Positions 1 through 13,900 are shown, numbered from the stretch's first letter. The stretch: 64,000 nt of DNA from Rhizopus arrhizus (GCA_024220505.1 JAKZZE010000015.1:930001-994000); one strand, 5' to 3'. The notes: generated by a model not told the origin, from the sequence alone. Numbers and translations are program-made.

Positions 1-2316
1 CTTCTTTTTTGGAGGGTTTGTGTGATGACTAGAAAATACCTTGCAAGTAGCAAAGCTGATTTTGTCAGGCTCTTTTTATTCTTTGAATAGAGTTGCTTTT
101 TTATGCAGTTTGAAGGCCAGTGAATGAGACAAACCGCCTGCTGTATGCAAACTGCTTTGTTCGACTTACGATCGTTCTGTGCCTCGGTTTTGATGCTCAT
201 CCTACTTTTTTAGATAACAGCAATCATATTCATTCAGCTCTTTCAAGTCATTTGACTAAGAATCCCAACAACAACGCTGTTCTAGATCCAAGATTCTTGC
301 AGCCATCGGTCCAAACTTACCCCGGTCGATGGTGTATTCCATTGTTTTGCCGAGATAGTGACTCAAAGCTTATGGATTCTTTATTTAGAAGCAGAACAGC
401 CATGGCCATGTTCGATTCTCTTTCTAAAACAACAACGACACCAACCAAACAGCGATATACAGTGGCTTTAATACTCGGATAAGGATGCTTACTGATGATT
501 GATACAACCATCCTCGAGAGGTGCGATTCTACAACTGTTTGAAAAGGAACGCTATCGTATTGTGGAACCATCATCTGAGCCACAGTCAATCGACATGGAC
601 AGTACTACAGAAATCATAAATCCTCGTATAAGTGAAACGGAATGACCTGTACAAGCTAATCGTATCTTCTTATCAACAGACACACGTTCCCTCATAACTT
701 CCAACCCAAGGTATGCATGACCTCTCGACAAGCTCAAAACCCCAAGGTTACACATTCATGTATGAAGGCATCCGTTCAGCATCCGCAAATATTTCTACAC
801 ACGTACACTTTTACTCAGCTTTAAGGACATCAGGTTGCTGCTGCACCCACAGAGCAACTTACACTGCACTAGATTAGGTATTTTTGGGGCAATGCACTAC
901 CTCGCGCGGCCCATCGGAAGACTTCGGGATAAATCAAATGAAACTGACTTCTGCTCATCGCTATTTTACATGACGTAAAACTCAACTTCTAAGCAAGCCG
1001 TGTTACAGGTTGTTGTACTAAAAGGCTTGTGTCCAGTGACGACGACGCATTCAGCAGTGACTTTCGGATCCATGGACAGTCTTTTGTTATCGACTGGCGA
1101 ATGTACAAAGGCATTTGTTAAAATCAATCGTATCCGCAAACGACAAACGATGTATCTAACCTTGTCCAGACCAAGAGACCTTTGGCATACAGCTCGTCAT
1201 CGGATGACTCTCTCTGCCGTTGACTTAATGGGCAGCGTGCAAAGACACAACTCTTTCCCGTACTGGTCTTTTGCAGTGGATTACTCCGTTACGGCTGAAG
1301 ACGTCTGTCAGACCACGAAAGCCTTGCCAAGAAACCATCAGGCACCGATCACTTGCGTATCGAAATGATTGAACCGATACAGCAATTGTTACTTTTGCTG
1401 TTTCTCTTTTCCAACTTTTTTTCAGGTTTGGACTTGCCTGTCCATCTCTTGAAGAGTTGCACACGTGATATCCATACACCAGAATGGACCCACAACGGAT
1501 CCAAGCAAGCATCGTCCGATCAGTCCTTTTTTTTTTTTTTTTTAGAAAAACCTTGAATGCTGTCTTTAGTCGAATTTATATTCTCTTGGCCCTTTACTGG
1601 ACCTTACTCAAGGAGAGTTTTGGTGTCTGTAAGATATTCATTGTTTAGCAGAATTCTGTCAAATTCTATGGAAACGCTACACTATCAGACCAGTATTGGA
1701 CTTCTTTTGACATTCCATCAGTTTATGATACGATCGATAGAAGCTTGGCTTGACACATCTTGTAGTCTAAAGTACCTCATCTCCCTTTGTGCATGTTTTT
1801 AATATAGATTTATCTTTAGGAACAGAAATCTCAGTGAGGAGCAGGGAAATGGGGAAAGTTTGCCGAGAACAACTTTGGAAGTCCATCACCTCACCCTTTT
1901 GGACAATTTGTTTGGTACCAAAGATAGTATCCACAGGGTGGCAGGATAACATGCTCAGGCTGAGCTTTATCTTGTGTACGATCCACTTGGCAATTCGTTG
2001 AGAATGATGCTAGTTATCGGAATTTCCACTGAATCACTCAATCTCAGTTTGGACTTCCTTTCCTATTTGCTCAGTCAGAGCTGAAGGTGTTCATTCGATA
2101 TTTGTAGGTGTGCTTTATAAAAAGAGATCCCTTATCAGTGACTTGATCTACCACAGTGAAAGGGGGATTGCGATACATCTACTTGTTATGTGATGCCAAG
2201 TACTTAGTATTTATTGAATAAGTTATATTTATTTCATATAGAGTCTGTACTATGTCACACAATGGTCAATAAGCTTTTAAAGAAAGGGCAGGCCATCATC
2301 ACAAGATGTCTCTGGT
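1..2316. other. No supported gene
   Basis: This stretch holds several short open frames on both strands (for example 120-482 +, 317-589 - and 1000-1368 +). None has a recognisable domain, they overlap each other on opposite strands, and I could not join them into a longer coding frame with splice sites. Base composition is more balanced than in the AT-rich spacers further right, so a decayed gene or an untranslated region is possible, but I see no positive evidence for either. Confidence 0.5.
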
Positions 2317-4044
2317 TTATCTACTGAATCCATTCTCAGCCGTCAAAAGTTCCATATCAGCAAAATCTCTTGCCATGGTAGTCGCGTTCTGTGTTTGATA
2401 GAGTACATAGATGATGCAAAAAGACAAGACACAGGAGATGATGGAGATAGCATCCGACCAATACTTGAACAGGTCAAATTCAATCGATTGAAGCGATGAG
2501 GACAGGAGGTATCTGGTGCTTTGGGGTCAGTGGGACAAACATACGTCCTTGATTTCACTTACCTGTATTCGGGTGGTAGATTGATTTGGATCATCAAGAC
2601 CGAGCTCAGGAAATACATTCCCATCACTTGAGCGGTGAGCATCAAGACATTCGTCGTAGAGAAGGTGACTTGGAGCATAAAGATATCAAGTACTTTGGTG
2701 ACCAGTTTCAGAAAGCTTCGTACGGAACCAAACACGATGATGCCAGCAAACCAAAAACTGAGCTGCTGAGACCAAAAGCGAGGGTCGATCTGGAAACGAT
2801 CGACGTGACTGATGATCATGGAGAGTGCTTGTGTGATCGGATCCGATGCGCCTTGCTGTCTTTTCAGGATGACGTTCAAGGTGGTCTAGAAGACTTGAGT
2901 ATTTTTGAGGGGGGGATCATGATCGGTTGAGGCTTACCACACTAAATCGATAAACACAATAGACAGCAAATCCCTTACCAGCCCACTTCCATACTTTTCC
3001 TTTCCATGTTTGAGCATATCGACTTCTTGCCTAAGAAAAGATGTTCAGGATGGATCACTTTGCTTGTCTTATGCTTACCCGGCCTCTTTCCAGCTCTTCC
3101 AGATCCTCCTTCATGTTGACAGCCAATGCCTCCAGCTGCTCCACTTCTGTCTGAAGCAGGATCCTCTCTTGATCTTTACCCTGTCCGAAAAAGGAAGAAA
3201 CCAGACGACCGACCGAGGACGACGTGGGCGACTGCGGTCGTTCTCTCTTCATCTTTTCCAGGACCGCCTTTTTTTCTTGAATCATCTTGTCCGTTTGAGC
3301 CAAAGCGCGTTCGGCCACACGACAGTCTTGTTCGCTGACGTCGGGTTGGTACCAGGTCGTCAAGGGCGTGTTGGCCATACCAAATCCAGATAGAATCGAA
3401 ATCACTGTCACACCCACCATGCTCATACGAATCACGCCCGATTCGATCAGGGATGGATTCTCTATAACAACCGGTGAGTGGTTCTGACGGGGGGTCTTTT
3501 GGATCGTATCCTTTACCGATCGTTGTCTGTACGCCAAATTGGCTCAGCAGATAAAGATAGAGGCCGGTGATGACCGTGGCCGTATAAGCTGCAGACCGAT
3601 ATCTCCAGCCTTGAAGAAAAAGAAATGAGCTAGGGTTCATGCATGTCCTGTTGGCTGTTACCTCGACTTGTATAGAAAAAGGTATAGGTTTGAAACCAAG
3701 GAATGAGAATCATGACAAGAATCAAAAGTAGATCAAGATTCAACTTCCAATAGTACGATCGAACACTATAGATTAATTAGCTTTTATATGAAAAGCAAGT
3801 GCAAGATTGAATAACAATACGAGTTTGAAAACAGTTTGGTGATTTCACCAAATATTGATAAAAGTAAAGTACATGAACAACTGAATGTCAAGGAAAATAA
3901 CAAATGAGTTGCATATCTTGTATTTATCTGTGGTTTGGGTGGTTTATAATCACGAATTAAAAGCTGTATTAATTTATTTGATCCAACAGTTAAAAATACT
4001 ATTTGAATTATAATAAATAAGAAATATTCAATAATCTTTTGCAT
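2317..4044 (-). CDS. Golgi pH regulator / GPR89-type multi-pass membrane protein (7 exons)
   Basis: Predicted protein of 471 residues in seven exons: 4044-3821, 3765-3662, 3609-3517, 3461-3079, 3030-2938, 2885-2563 and 2512-2317. All introns have GT..AG ends and keep frame. It matches the GPR89/GPHR family along its length. The N-terminal helix is followed by a hydrophobic SLTFSCSCTLL segment, a VGVTVISILSGFGMAN helix, and a long charged coiled-coil-like loop. The C-terminal half carries DPRFWSQQLSFW and LTAQVMGMYFLSSVLMI, then a last membrane helix. Family members (about 455 residues in animals) are Golgi/ER anion channels that acidify the lumen; the plant relatives GTG1/2 were described as G-protein-linked receptors. 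The start is the only ATG in frame ahead of the first helix. The role is inferred from family, not shown here. Confidence 0.9.
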
Positions 4045-5730
4045 AATTGTAAAAAAAAGAAAAAAAAAAAAAAAAAATTCAATGCTGTCAAACAGAAATA
4101 GTCCGAGTCTTGGGCTTTATTTTTTTTTTTTCAGCCAGGTTATATTATTTATCGTGAACGCGTCCATCTTTAAATGTACTTTATTATTTCCCCTGCAAAA
4201 GAGATATTTTTTCTATTTCACCCAATTTACACTTCTTTACCAATCTCAACATCCAACATCAGCTTTCGATGAGAATTCAACCACTACCTGATGACCATTC
4301 TAACTTGCGCACAGACGTACACTTGGTGGATACTTTCTCTTTACACACATGCCCTCCTTTTTTTTTAGTTCTACCAATCGCACAACAACTATTCAGTAGA
4401 TCCCCAACAGAAACATCCTGTTCAACCCTCTTTTTTCTTTTTCTTCCTTGAGCTGCTTGCACTCTCAACTCATAGATCCAGCCAGCAGACATCGAACACC
4501 TGAGAGAGCACTCAAGAGGTCCTTTGGTACGATCAAAAACAAGGGAAAGTATAGGCGAGTGAGCCATGGACCTTTTGTTTTCTCGAACGGCCCGACAAGT
4601 CGGCCGGTCGTCAATAAAGTAAAAAAGATCTTTGTTGAATGCTGCCTGTTCGGTAGACGGCTGTCGAAAGACATGGGGTGCAGAGAGACATTGGATGTGG
4701 TTGTCATGTTTAGCTCATGGTGACTACTCTTTCCTTTGATTGTTTTTTAGACTCTTGATGGCTGTCATAGGATGCCAAAGACTTTTATTGATCAACATCC
4801 ATTTACAAGTGATGTATGGACAAAGCCAAGAGAGATTTGATTTATTCAGCCCGAGGGAAAGAGTGGGGCATGGGGAGGTAAGGTTAGTATGGATCCTTTG
4901 TGATACTGATCAGAGTCGTATGTGTAATTCAACTTGAGATAAAAGGGTCCATAATGAATGATGTTTATCAATACAGTCGATGAGATCACGAGTGGATTGA
5001 TTGATTGCCTATTTTTAAAGAAATGAGGGGTTTTGAAAAGTACCTGGTTCAGTCTGAGTTTGATAGGATGAGGATCACTTGTGTATGCTTTAAGGAAATC
5101 ATATCAGTGACAGAAGCCTTGGATGGCTTTCTAAATGAGCAGAACATAGCTCATGTCCAATTCCTTTCTTTTTCATATTCTATCTTTGCAATCCAAAAAC
5201 CACAATGATTACCATCAGTTTTGCATAAATCTATAGCTTTTGATTAGAAGCCCGTTGACCCCTCTTTTGTTATTCAAATCGCATTCACACACAGGTTTTC
5301 AAAAATGAATGCTTTCATAACAAAATGTCTCTCTTTTTCGTGTCTATTTCTTTTGTGCTGTTATAAAACTAGATGAAAAATAAGATGTCACTCGTGAATA
5401 GAACAAAAAAAAACAGGCTTAAAATAAATCAATTTGATCTTTCACTAGACTGCCCCCCCCTCCCTCTCTCTCTCTGTCTCTCTTCACTTTACAACCCTTT
5501 CCTCTTTCTCTTTTTGTGTTTTTGAATAAAAATACAAATTAAAACGCGTTTCATAGGCACTGGTTCCAATCTAAAGATGAAATATGACTTTTTTTTTGAC
5601 AGATGTTTAAAAGTAATCAGCTGCTGTGATCGGAATCTTAAAAAAAATTACAATGAAAATGTGAAATGAATTTCATTCCCTCCTTTTTCTCTCTCTCTCT
5701 CTTTCCTTCCTTCTTCAAACAAGACTCGAC
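4045..5730. other. Intergenic region between the GPR89-like gene and Ras
   Basis: About 1.7 kb without a gene I can support. Small open frames (4448-4723 +, 4277-4567 -, 5005-5208 +) have no domain and overlap on opposite strands. The right part is pyrimidine-rich and probably forms the Ras promoter and 5' untranslated region. The left end is A-rich just upstream of the GPR89-like start. Confidence 0.5.
5453..5487. repeat. C-run and CT microsatellite upstream of Ras
   Basis: A run of eight C is followed by CT dinucleotides, about 245-280 bp upstream of the Ras start codon. A second CT tract lies at about 5677-5716, directly before the ATG. Such pyrimidine tracts are common in fungal promoters and 5' leaders; a regulatory role here is inference only. 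Confidence 0.6.
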
Positions 5731-6532
<802 letters not shown>

Positions 6533-6535
<3 letters not shown>

Positions 6536-6577
6536 TAATAATAATAGTAGTAGTAGTAGTAATAATAATAATAATAT
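6533..6577. repeat. TAA/TAG trinucleotide microsatellite at the Ras stop codon
   Basis: The Ras stop codon is the first unit of a run of about fifteen TAA and TAG triplets, so the reading frame is followed by many consecutive in-frame stops. It lies in the 3' untranslated region and is probably length-variable. Confidence 0.8.
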
Positions 6578-6651
6578 ACCTTTTTATGAAACTCTTCTTA
6601 ACAAACATCCTTTATGATTCTTTTTCTCTTTTTATCAATTTATTTTATTAT

Positions 6652-7818
6652 TTACAATGCAAAACACCAATATCGATTCATGGGTGATAAAGGATGCGTG
6701 GTTGACATGATGATCTTTTTCGAATAGAGTTCACTGGGATCCATTTTAGCATAAAATAAGCGACGTCCGTGGTGTTTTAATTTCCAATCACCCCACTGGT
6801 CAGGATATCCTTTTGTGTGACTGGAATTAATCTCGATCACTTTTGGGGTAGCGTTCTGCAGAAAGGAGAGATCGAATGGGACGAGAGATTGGAGGTTGAG
6901 GTAGATTAAGGTCGGAGGAAGGTGTGGGAAGAGAGAGGATGGGTTGAGATGACAGTTGGCAAAGGAAAGATATTTTAATTGGTTGGGTAAAAGAGCCAGG
7001 GTTTCTTCTTCTATCACTGCATCCAGTCCAGTCAGATCCAATGTGTCGAGTGAAGCAGGCAGGGATCTAAAGAGACGAGAAAGACAAGAAGAACAAAATT
7101 GACCACTCAATTTGAGATCTTTGAGTTGATGACATCGTTCGAGATAACAAATCAGATCAGAGCAGCAGACGAGTGAGTGACAGGCTCGAAGACTTAGATG
7201 ACTCAAGTGTTGAGGTGAAGGCAGATGAGAAAAGAGAGCGCTTGTGATCTTTGTTTGACCCAAGTCGAGTTTTTTGAGTTGAACACCTTTTGCGCTCAGA
7301 CGTTGAAAGAGAGGAATAAGGAATTGATCTTGAGAGAGTGCGGTAGAGTGATAGAACGAGATGTTTTCCAAGTCATCCACTGTCTCTATTAACCCTCCTG
7401 TGTCTCTCACGGCCCCTGTGAAACCAGTGAGGTCAAGGGTACGTAATCGAGCATGGATTGTCAAGGGTAAAAAGACATCCATCAGTTCTTCACCCACCAA
7501 AAGATCCTGAACTCTGTCACATTCTCTCAAAAGCCATCCCAAACTGTCTGTTGTCACGACCGATTTCGATTTTGACTCTGGCATACGTGTGCCTCGTGTG
7601 GTATATCCAGAAAGATCCAGCCTGCGAACAAGTGATTTCAGTGTGGGATGAGTGGACTTGAAGGTCATGTATTGTCTTGGACTAAGAATCATGACATTTT
7701 TATACAACAAACGAATCACGACAGAATAAAAATATCGATTCACCAAACAAAGATTAGCCAATTCTTTGGATGAACAAAAAAGTGCAATCGATTCTAAAAG
7801 TTCAGTGGATAATTTCAT
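6652..7818 (-). CDS. F-box / leucine-rich repeat protein
   Basis: Single-exon gene for 388 residues. The N terminus (MKLSTELLESIALFCSSKEL, then LCLVNRYFYSVVIRLLYKNV) is a typical F-box, which would bind Skp1 in an SCF ubiquitin ligase. The rest has irregular leucine-rich repeats such as LRTLDLTGFTG, LKKLDLGQTKI, LSHLSLRACHSL and LDTLDLTGLDA, the usual substrate-binding region. The open frame extends 23 codons further upstream, but that part is a poly-T-derived Phe run. I therefore start at the Met (7818) just before the F-box; an A-rich tract lies directly upstream. It converges with Ras, with about 115 bp between the two stops. The substrate is unknown. Confidence 0.85.
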   Translation of the reverse strand: MKLSTELLESIALFCSSKELANLCLVNRYFYSVVIRLLYKNVMILSPRQYMTFKSTHPTLKSLVRRLDLSGYTTRGTRMPESKSKSVVTTDSLGWLLRECDRVQDLLVGEELMDVFLPLTIHARLRTLDLTGFTGAVRDTGGLIETVDDLENISFYHSTALSQDQFLIPLFQRLSAKGVQLKKLDLGQTKITSALFSHLPSPQHLSHLSLRACHSLVCCSDLICYLERCHQLKDLKLSGQFCSSCLSRLFRSLPASLDTLDLTGLDAVIEEETLALLPNQLKYLSFANCHLNPSSLFPHLPPTLIYLNLQSLVPFDLSFLQNATPKVIEINSSHTKGYPDQWGDWKLKHHGRRLFYAKMDPSELYSKKIIMSTTHPLSPMNRYWCFAL

Positions 7819-8004
7819 TATGTAAAAAATAATAATAAAAAAAAAAAAAAAAAAAAAGGAAAAAAAAAAAACCTTTTTTATGCTCAATCACAGAAATTCA
7901 CACGATAAGATGAAATACTCTTTTTGATTGGTTCTTTTGATCTATTTTGTACAGACGTTCCTGACATGTTTAGAAAACAACATGTGACATTGCATTGACG
8001 TGTT

Positions 8005-9668
8005 TTATTTATCCAAAGATTGACCATATTTTTGTGACATGATATTCTTCACCTGTCGATAATCTCTATCCAATCTCTGTTTGTCAGTCAACGATTTCTT
8101 TTCCTTGTTACGTTTACGACCATCATTCATCTTTACACCAAATTGAATTGCACTCTTTGGAAGTATTTCAATAGAATCTTTATATTTTTGCCACTCTTCA
8201 TCTGTTTCAAAATCCCATCTTGTCAATTGTGCTTTCTTGTTACGATTCGTTCCATGATCTATCAATCTCGTCTTACTCTCTCCTTCTTCTTCTTCTTCTT
8301 CTTCTCCTTCTTCATAAGCCACCATCGAACGTTCATCAAAAGAAGTCGGTAAGGCTGATGTGCCTAAACCAAACATGTCAATATCTGCTGCGTCATCATC
8401 TACCATCATCTCATCTTCTCTTTTTCTCTTCTTCTTCTTTGGTTCTTCTTCTTTGGCTTGTGATAAAATAGAGGCAACTGTTTCTTTAGCATCTGGCATT
8501 ACCTCATCCTCTTCTTCTTCCTCTTCTCTTATTCCTTCAAAATAACTTTTTTTATTCTCTGTCGTCTTTGTTGTCGTATCCTCTGCTCGTTTATGATAGG
8601 ATTCAAGTGCACTCTCATCCAATTCATAATCTCTTCCAACACCCGCAAAAATATCTCCACTGAATCCATCCTCCATCATCGCCACCGGTTCACTTGTCAG
8701 TTCTGCTTTCGTTCTCTGTACCATCCTCTCTGGTTTTCTCGTCTGGTCTCCATAACGTGCGCTGGTCATGACTTTAGAGATCTTTTCAATCACCAAGTCG
8801 GTCTCTGCAAATAACTCACTGGATTTAGCCTCTGCCTCTGCCTTACTCTTGATCACTGCTGTCGGTACAGCAAACGCATCTGAATAATGTCCGATTTCAT
8901 CTGCCAGTTCAAACACAAAACTCATCCTGCCAGGTTCAAAGAGTTCAACCCGTTGATAAGCGTCCTTGTCTTGGTTCATGATTTGATTATAAATATTTTT
9001 GGCCATCACACTCGAGAACATCGGTTTGGATTCCATCATTACCTCTATCGGCACCTTCTCTTCCTCCTCTTCTTCTCTCGGACTCTCTTCCATCTCTCTT
9101 CTTACCCTATTCAGCAAGGCAAAATCCAGTCCTTTCACAAGATGTGTATGATCCACATCACCCCCAAGGTATTTCGATTGCTCATACACTTCTCCCGTAC
9201 TCAGTCCTTCGTCTACTTCTCTTTGTGTTCTCTTCAGCAGTTCTTCTGTCGTCAGCTGACTCTCTTCCCCGTCCTCGTCTTGCTCCTGCTGACGTCTTTC
9301 GGCCGCTCGGTCTCGGTAGTGGCTGACGTGTTCTGGAGGCTCTTGTTTGTCATTCTTTTTATGAAATCTATGTTGCCCCGTCAGTCTCATCCCTTTAACG
9401 CATCGCACTTACACTTTTCGACGAAGCGAGTGGGGTTTAGCAAACACTGCGCCCGTGCTTTTTCTAAAAACAAGAGTGAGAGGTCAAGAGAGGATCGCAG
9501 TGTGGTTTACTTACGGTGTTTTCGGATGGGATGGTTGGGTTGTTTCGTCAGTTGGATTGGGCTGACGAGGTGTTGCCATAAGCCTTCTGAAATCATCTTG
9601 TGTTAACCTATCGTTTCATATCAGTCAACTTTCCTTCTTTCACTCACTCATCCTCACCCTTCACTCAT
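8005..9668 (-). CDS. RED/IK-type spliceosomal protein (4 exons)
   Basis: Predicted protein of 505 residues from exons 9668-9658, 9607-9515, 9463-9413 and 9367-8005. Exon 1 is only 11 nt (MSEG). Exon 2 supplies the family's LTQDDFRRLMATPR segment, and exon 3 joins it to YRDRAAERR. The RED_N signature LVKGLDFALLNRVRRE lies near residue 128. The middle and C-terminal parts are rich in Glu/Asp and Lys/Arg (KKKKRKRED), followed by a conserved RWDFETDEEWQKYK block and QFGVKMNDGRKRN. RED (human IK, plant SMU2) pairs with SMU1 in the pre-catalytic spliceosome. The large last exon could be read as starting at 9408, but its first 14 codons lie in the third intron. The nuclear splicing role is from family knowledge. 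Confidence 0.92.
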
Positions 9669-10985
9669 TTTTATCTTTTGTACAAAAAAAAAAAAAAAAA
9701 AAAAAAAAAAGCGTTCTTTAAAATTTTTTATTCTTTTCTACAGTTAGTCTTCACCAAATAGAATGAAAAAAGTGAGATTTACCAAAAAAAAAAAAAGTCT
9801 GCTTAGATCGTATTTATTTCATTCATATTATTGTGTATCAACTGCTCAAGTATAAAGATGACCATCATAGATACTCAAAACTATCCAACCCTAAACCATG
9901 TTTTTCTTTTGAATCACTAAATTGATTGTAAAAAAAAAAGTGAAAGGATGCTTTTTCTCTTTTTTTTCACTGATACATGCAGCTTAACGCAAGTGGTTCA
10001 TCTATTCCCTCCCTCTTTTACCATGGTTTATTTTCCTGAGTCTTGCTGCTTGAACGTAGCTGAATAGAGGGATGGATCGGCACAGCTGAAATCGTACGGA
10101 TGTCTACTCGAGCGACAACTACTGCTTCCGATCGATCTCTGGGGGCGACCTGACCGCGATCGATCAAGCCAAGCGACGACTGGAGGGGTAGTGAGGAGGA
10201 GAAAAAGGAAAGGGGGGTAGGTGATGAAGCCAGTGGAAGAACAGCGGTTGAGGTCGACACTCCATCCAGTGACGGGGAATGAGCATCAACGCATGCGGTC
10301 TGAACGAGATTCATGTGGACTGCAAAAGTCACATTCAGTAGGATTTCGCTCTCGTCTCTCTCTCTTTCGGCTGCTGGCGAACGACCAGGAAAGTATCCGG
10401 ACGGCCGCGATGCATCTTTGTCACTGATAGTCGAGTTGTTCTCCTGCACCTGGGCTGAGTGTCTGTCAAGAAAAACTTTGGAATCTGGGGCCCAAAAAGA
10501 CAGCAGGATGAGGAGTTGTCCTTGTGCCCATCGTGTCTTGTTCGAGATGTACAAGGAAGCATGGCTCGATAGGCTTACAGAGATTCTTTCATGAACCTCT
10601 CAGACTCTTTTTGGCTGCTCCAGATGAAAACCCTTAGACTGTAACTCATTTTGCAAAAACAAAAAAAATGGATAGATCTTGATTGATACTGTGCCTTTGT
10701 ATCATGATCCTTTCTCACCCTTGACATAAAAATGATAAATAATTCCCCACGTACTGCAAAACAGTCTGCTTATTCTTTACATTGGTTCTCTCTTGCTGCA
10801 TTGCTATACAAAGTAAACGGTTTTGACATTAAATTCCGCTCATGTGAATTCTCTTTTTTTATGCAACGTGCAATGATAGGGTCATTTCGCTACTTGAATT
10901 TATGACATAGAGCCCTTTTTATTTTTTTTCTTTTTTCTTTTGCTTTATTAAAAAAAGGGAAAAAGAGAGAAAAGGAACAAGATAC
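9669..10985. other. Intergenic region upstream of RED and of the GH35 gene
   Basis: The two flanking genes diverge from this 1.3 kb, so it should hold both promoters. It contains a run of about 27 A near 9684-9710 and, at about 10010-10600, a patch of clearly higher GC content with open frames on both strands (longest 10018-10554 -, 178 codons). That frame has no domain I recognise and its composition suggests chance. A CT/A-rich leader lies just before 10986. Confidence 0.5.
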
Positions 10986-13900
10986 ATGTCAGACATGGCG
11001 CCTCTGTTTTCCTTGTTTGCCGTAATTCCTGTAGTGCTAGGAACCTTTTTTTATTATGCACATTACCGTACATTTGGCAATTTAGACATCACCACGACCT
11101 CCGTTGCTTACAATCGCACCAAATACCACTCACTTTTAGATTGGGATAAATACGCGCTTGAAATCGAACAGGTGCCCACACAGATTCATGCCGGCGAATT
11201 TCACTATTGGCGTGTGCCTGACCGAGACCGGTGGCCAACGATTTTAAAACAATACCGCACAGCAGGCTTCAACACGATTCGAATCTATTTCCACTGGGGC
11301 TATCACTCCCCGGACGAAGGCGTCTATCTCTTTGACGGCAACCGGGACATGGACTATCTCTTGAGCCTCTGTGAAGACCTCGGGCTCTTTGTCTTGGCTG
11401 CACCTGGCCCCTATATCTGTGCAGAGACACAGGCAGGAGGCTATCCGAGCTGGCTGCCGGCGAAACGCGAGCTGCGTATACGTCATAATTACATGATGCT
11501 CTGGCGTGTATACGATGACCGGTTTGCCGCCTATGAAATCCAGTGGCTTCAGCAGATCTTGCCCATCATCGCAAAGCATCAGGTCACAGCCAACACCGAG
11601 AACCGCAAGGGCTGTGTGTTGGCGGTCCAGATCGATAACGAGCTGTTTGAGAGCATGGCCAACCTGCTGCCGATCGGGCTGCATGATCAGATGAGAGTCT
11701 TGGCCAAGGCCGCTCGTGACGCAGGCATCACCGTTCCTCTGTTCTCCAATGATGGATTCGAAGAAGGCGGCTGGGTGCCTCGTCCAGAGTTGGATGGTAA
11801 AAAGTTGAAGCTTTGGGAAAAGAAAAAGTTTGGTTTGGATTTATATGGGTTTGATAAATATGTGAGTAAGTAGGCCGAATCGGATTCAATCTTCTCTTGT
11901 ACTTACCCTTCTTAGTCTTTGCTCCTTCGAGTTCTCCCAAGTCATGGTTGATTAACAGTGGTGTCTCTGTTGGTTCCTGGGAAGAATGGAATCCAAAGAA
12001 CATGGAGAATTCAATGGACAGGCTGGAAAAGAAAGTGCGTGGATTTGGAGGAGGTGCAAAAGAGGTAATGAAGGCTTTAAAGTCATCCCACTTGCTTACA
12101 TCGATTTCTTTCAGTCACCTATCTTTATACCTGAACTTCAAGGTGGCTGGTTCAATCACTATCAACTTCAACATACTTATGATCAGATATTTGACTATTA
12201 TGGTGATGAGTACACAAAACTGTTGTACGAATCATCACTTGCTCAAGGCGTAACGATGGCAAGCATCTACATGATCTATGGTGGTACTAATTGGGGAACC
12301 CTTGGTGATCCGTAAGTTTAGCACTTGTTCCTACGGATAAAAAAAAATACTAATTACTTTGAATGCAGCGATGTGTATACTTCGTATGATTATTCTGCAT
12401 GTATTCGTGAGTTTGGTATGCTTTCGTCAAGAGGAAGAAACCTTCGCAAGACAATCCTTCTCACTCGATCCTTTGATCCTTACTTTACCAAAACTGAGCG
12501 AGTCAATCATCCAAACGTAAAGACCTCGATTCCACACACATTGAATCTTCAACGTCAGGCTGTGAAGGCTGATCAAGCAGTGACATTTACTTTCTTTAGA
12601 AATTTTGATCGAAAGAAGCGTGCGACGTTTGAGGTGACAGTAGAAGCAGAAGATAAAAATACGGCTACAGTGGGATGCCATCTACCTTACAAGTCATCCT
12701 TTATTGCCATCGGAAACTATGTTACTCAGAATGACTTGCATCTCGTCCTGTCCACCATTCCCATCTTGACTCGCTTGGTCAATAGCGAAAGCCATGAGGA
12801 AGTCTGGATCGTGGAGCCTAATTTGGTGGGTGGTATGGTGTTCAAGAACAAACAAGTCAAGATAACCGGTAACATGCAAAACAACGTCTTGCGTGCTGAT
12901 GGTTCTCTTGTCGTCCTTTCGTTTGAAAAGAGCCGTGGATGGACAAAGATCGAGACAGCCACAGGTCATTTATATATCGTGGGTCTTGACAAATACGATG
13001 CTGGTACTCTCTATGCTGAATTTGATGAACCTTATTGGGCTGCTGGCGAAAAGAAGCATGCTCCCTTTGTCGCTTGGGGTGCTGATGAATTCTATTACAA
13101 CAAAAAATCCCAAGAACTCGAGATCAAGCACAGAATTTCAGAGAAATCGGCTCATTTCCTTTCGTTCTCTACAATGGATGATGCCCAAGTTAAAGCCGGC
13201 TCTGCTCTTTATGATCTCCCTATCATTCACAGCCTTGTCTTTGAACACCACAAGAGTCCCTTGCCAGTCTCTGTTCAATTCAATCAGTGGGAAACTCGAT
13301 CGGTTGACTTTGCTGACATGCCATGGTCATCTATCGAAAAGACAAATAAAACAATTGCCTTTGATTCTCTTGACCATCTCTTTACCAGCGGTCACATCCT
13401 GTATCGAAAATTATTCAAGCATCCTGGCCACAAAGTGAAACTTTCTTTGAATATGCGCAATCGAGCGACTGTCCTTTTGAACGGACGCGTGATCGGTGGC
13501 CACACCACTTACTCTCGTCAATTGTTCAGCACAGGAGCTAAAATCGGACCTGATCCCTGGTTCCTTGGCACACAGACGTACGATCTATCACAAGCTCTTT
13601 CAGAAAACGAAAATGAGCTTGTCATACTCGTCGAGAGCTTTGGTCTCAGCCGACAGGCATTTATCATGAACGACATTCGAAACCCGAGAGGCATCATTCA
13701 AGCCAAACTAAGTGGTACAACAGAAGAAAAGGAGTGGGAAATCGCAGGGGTTGATGTACGTTTGTTGGCCAATGCCTATAGCTCTACTGGGTTCCCGGAC
13801 GAGGCCTATGAAAAGGGCTGGCAAAAGCTTGGACGAGTCGAAGAGGAGAAGGGAGTTTATAAGATGCCCATCTCAGTCAAGCAAGGCGCACAGTGGTTCC

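Noticed and set aside
120..1368. Open frames of 90-122 codons near the left edge
   Set aside because: No domain, overlap on opposite strands, and no splice arrangement that extends them.
7819..7887. Upstream extension of the F-box/LRR protein
   Set aside because: It would add only a Phe/Ile run encoded by a homopolymer tract ahead of a well-placed Met before the F-box.
8887..9606. 239-codon open frame on the plus strand
   Set aside because: It lies antisense to the RED gene, whose domains and splice structure are clear. The plus-strand product is a His/Phe/Leu-rich shadow of acidic, Lys-rich codons.
10018..10554. 178-codon minus-strand frame
   Set aside because: Composition is Ser/Arg/Pro-rich without pattern, competing frames exist on the plus strand, and no start context or domain supports it.
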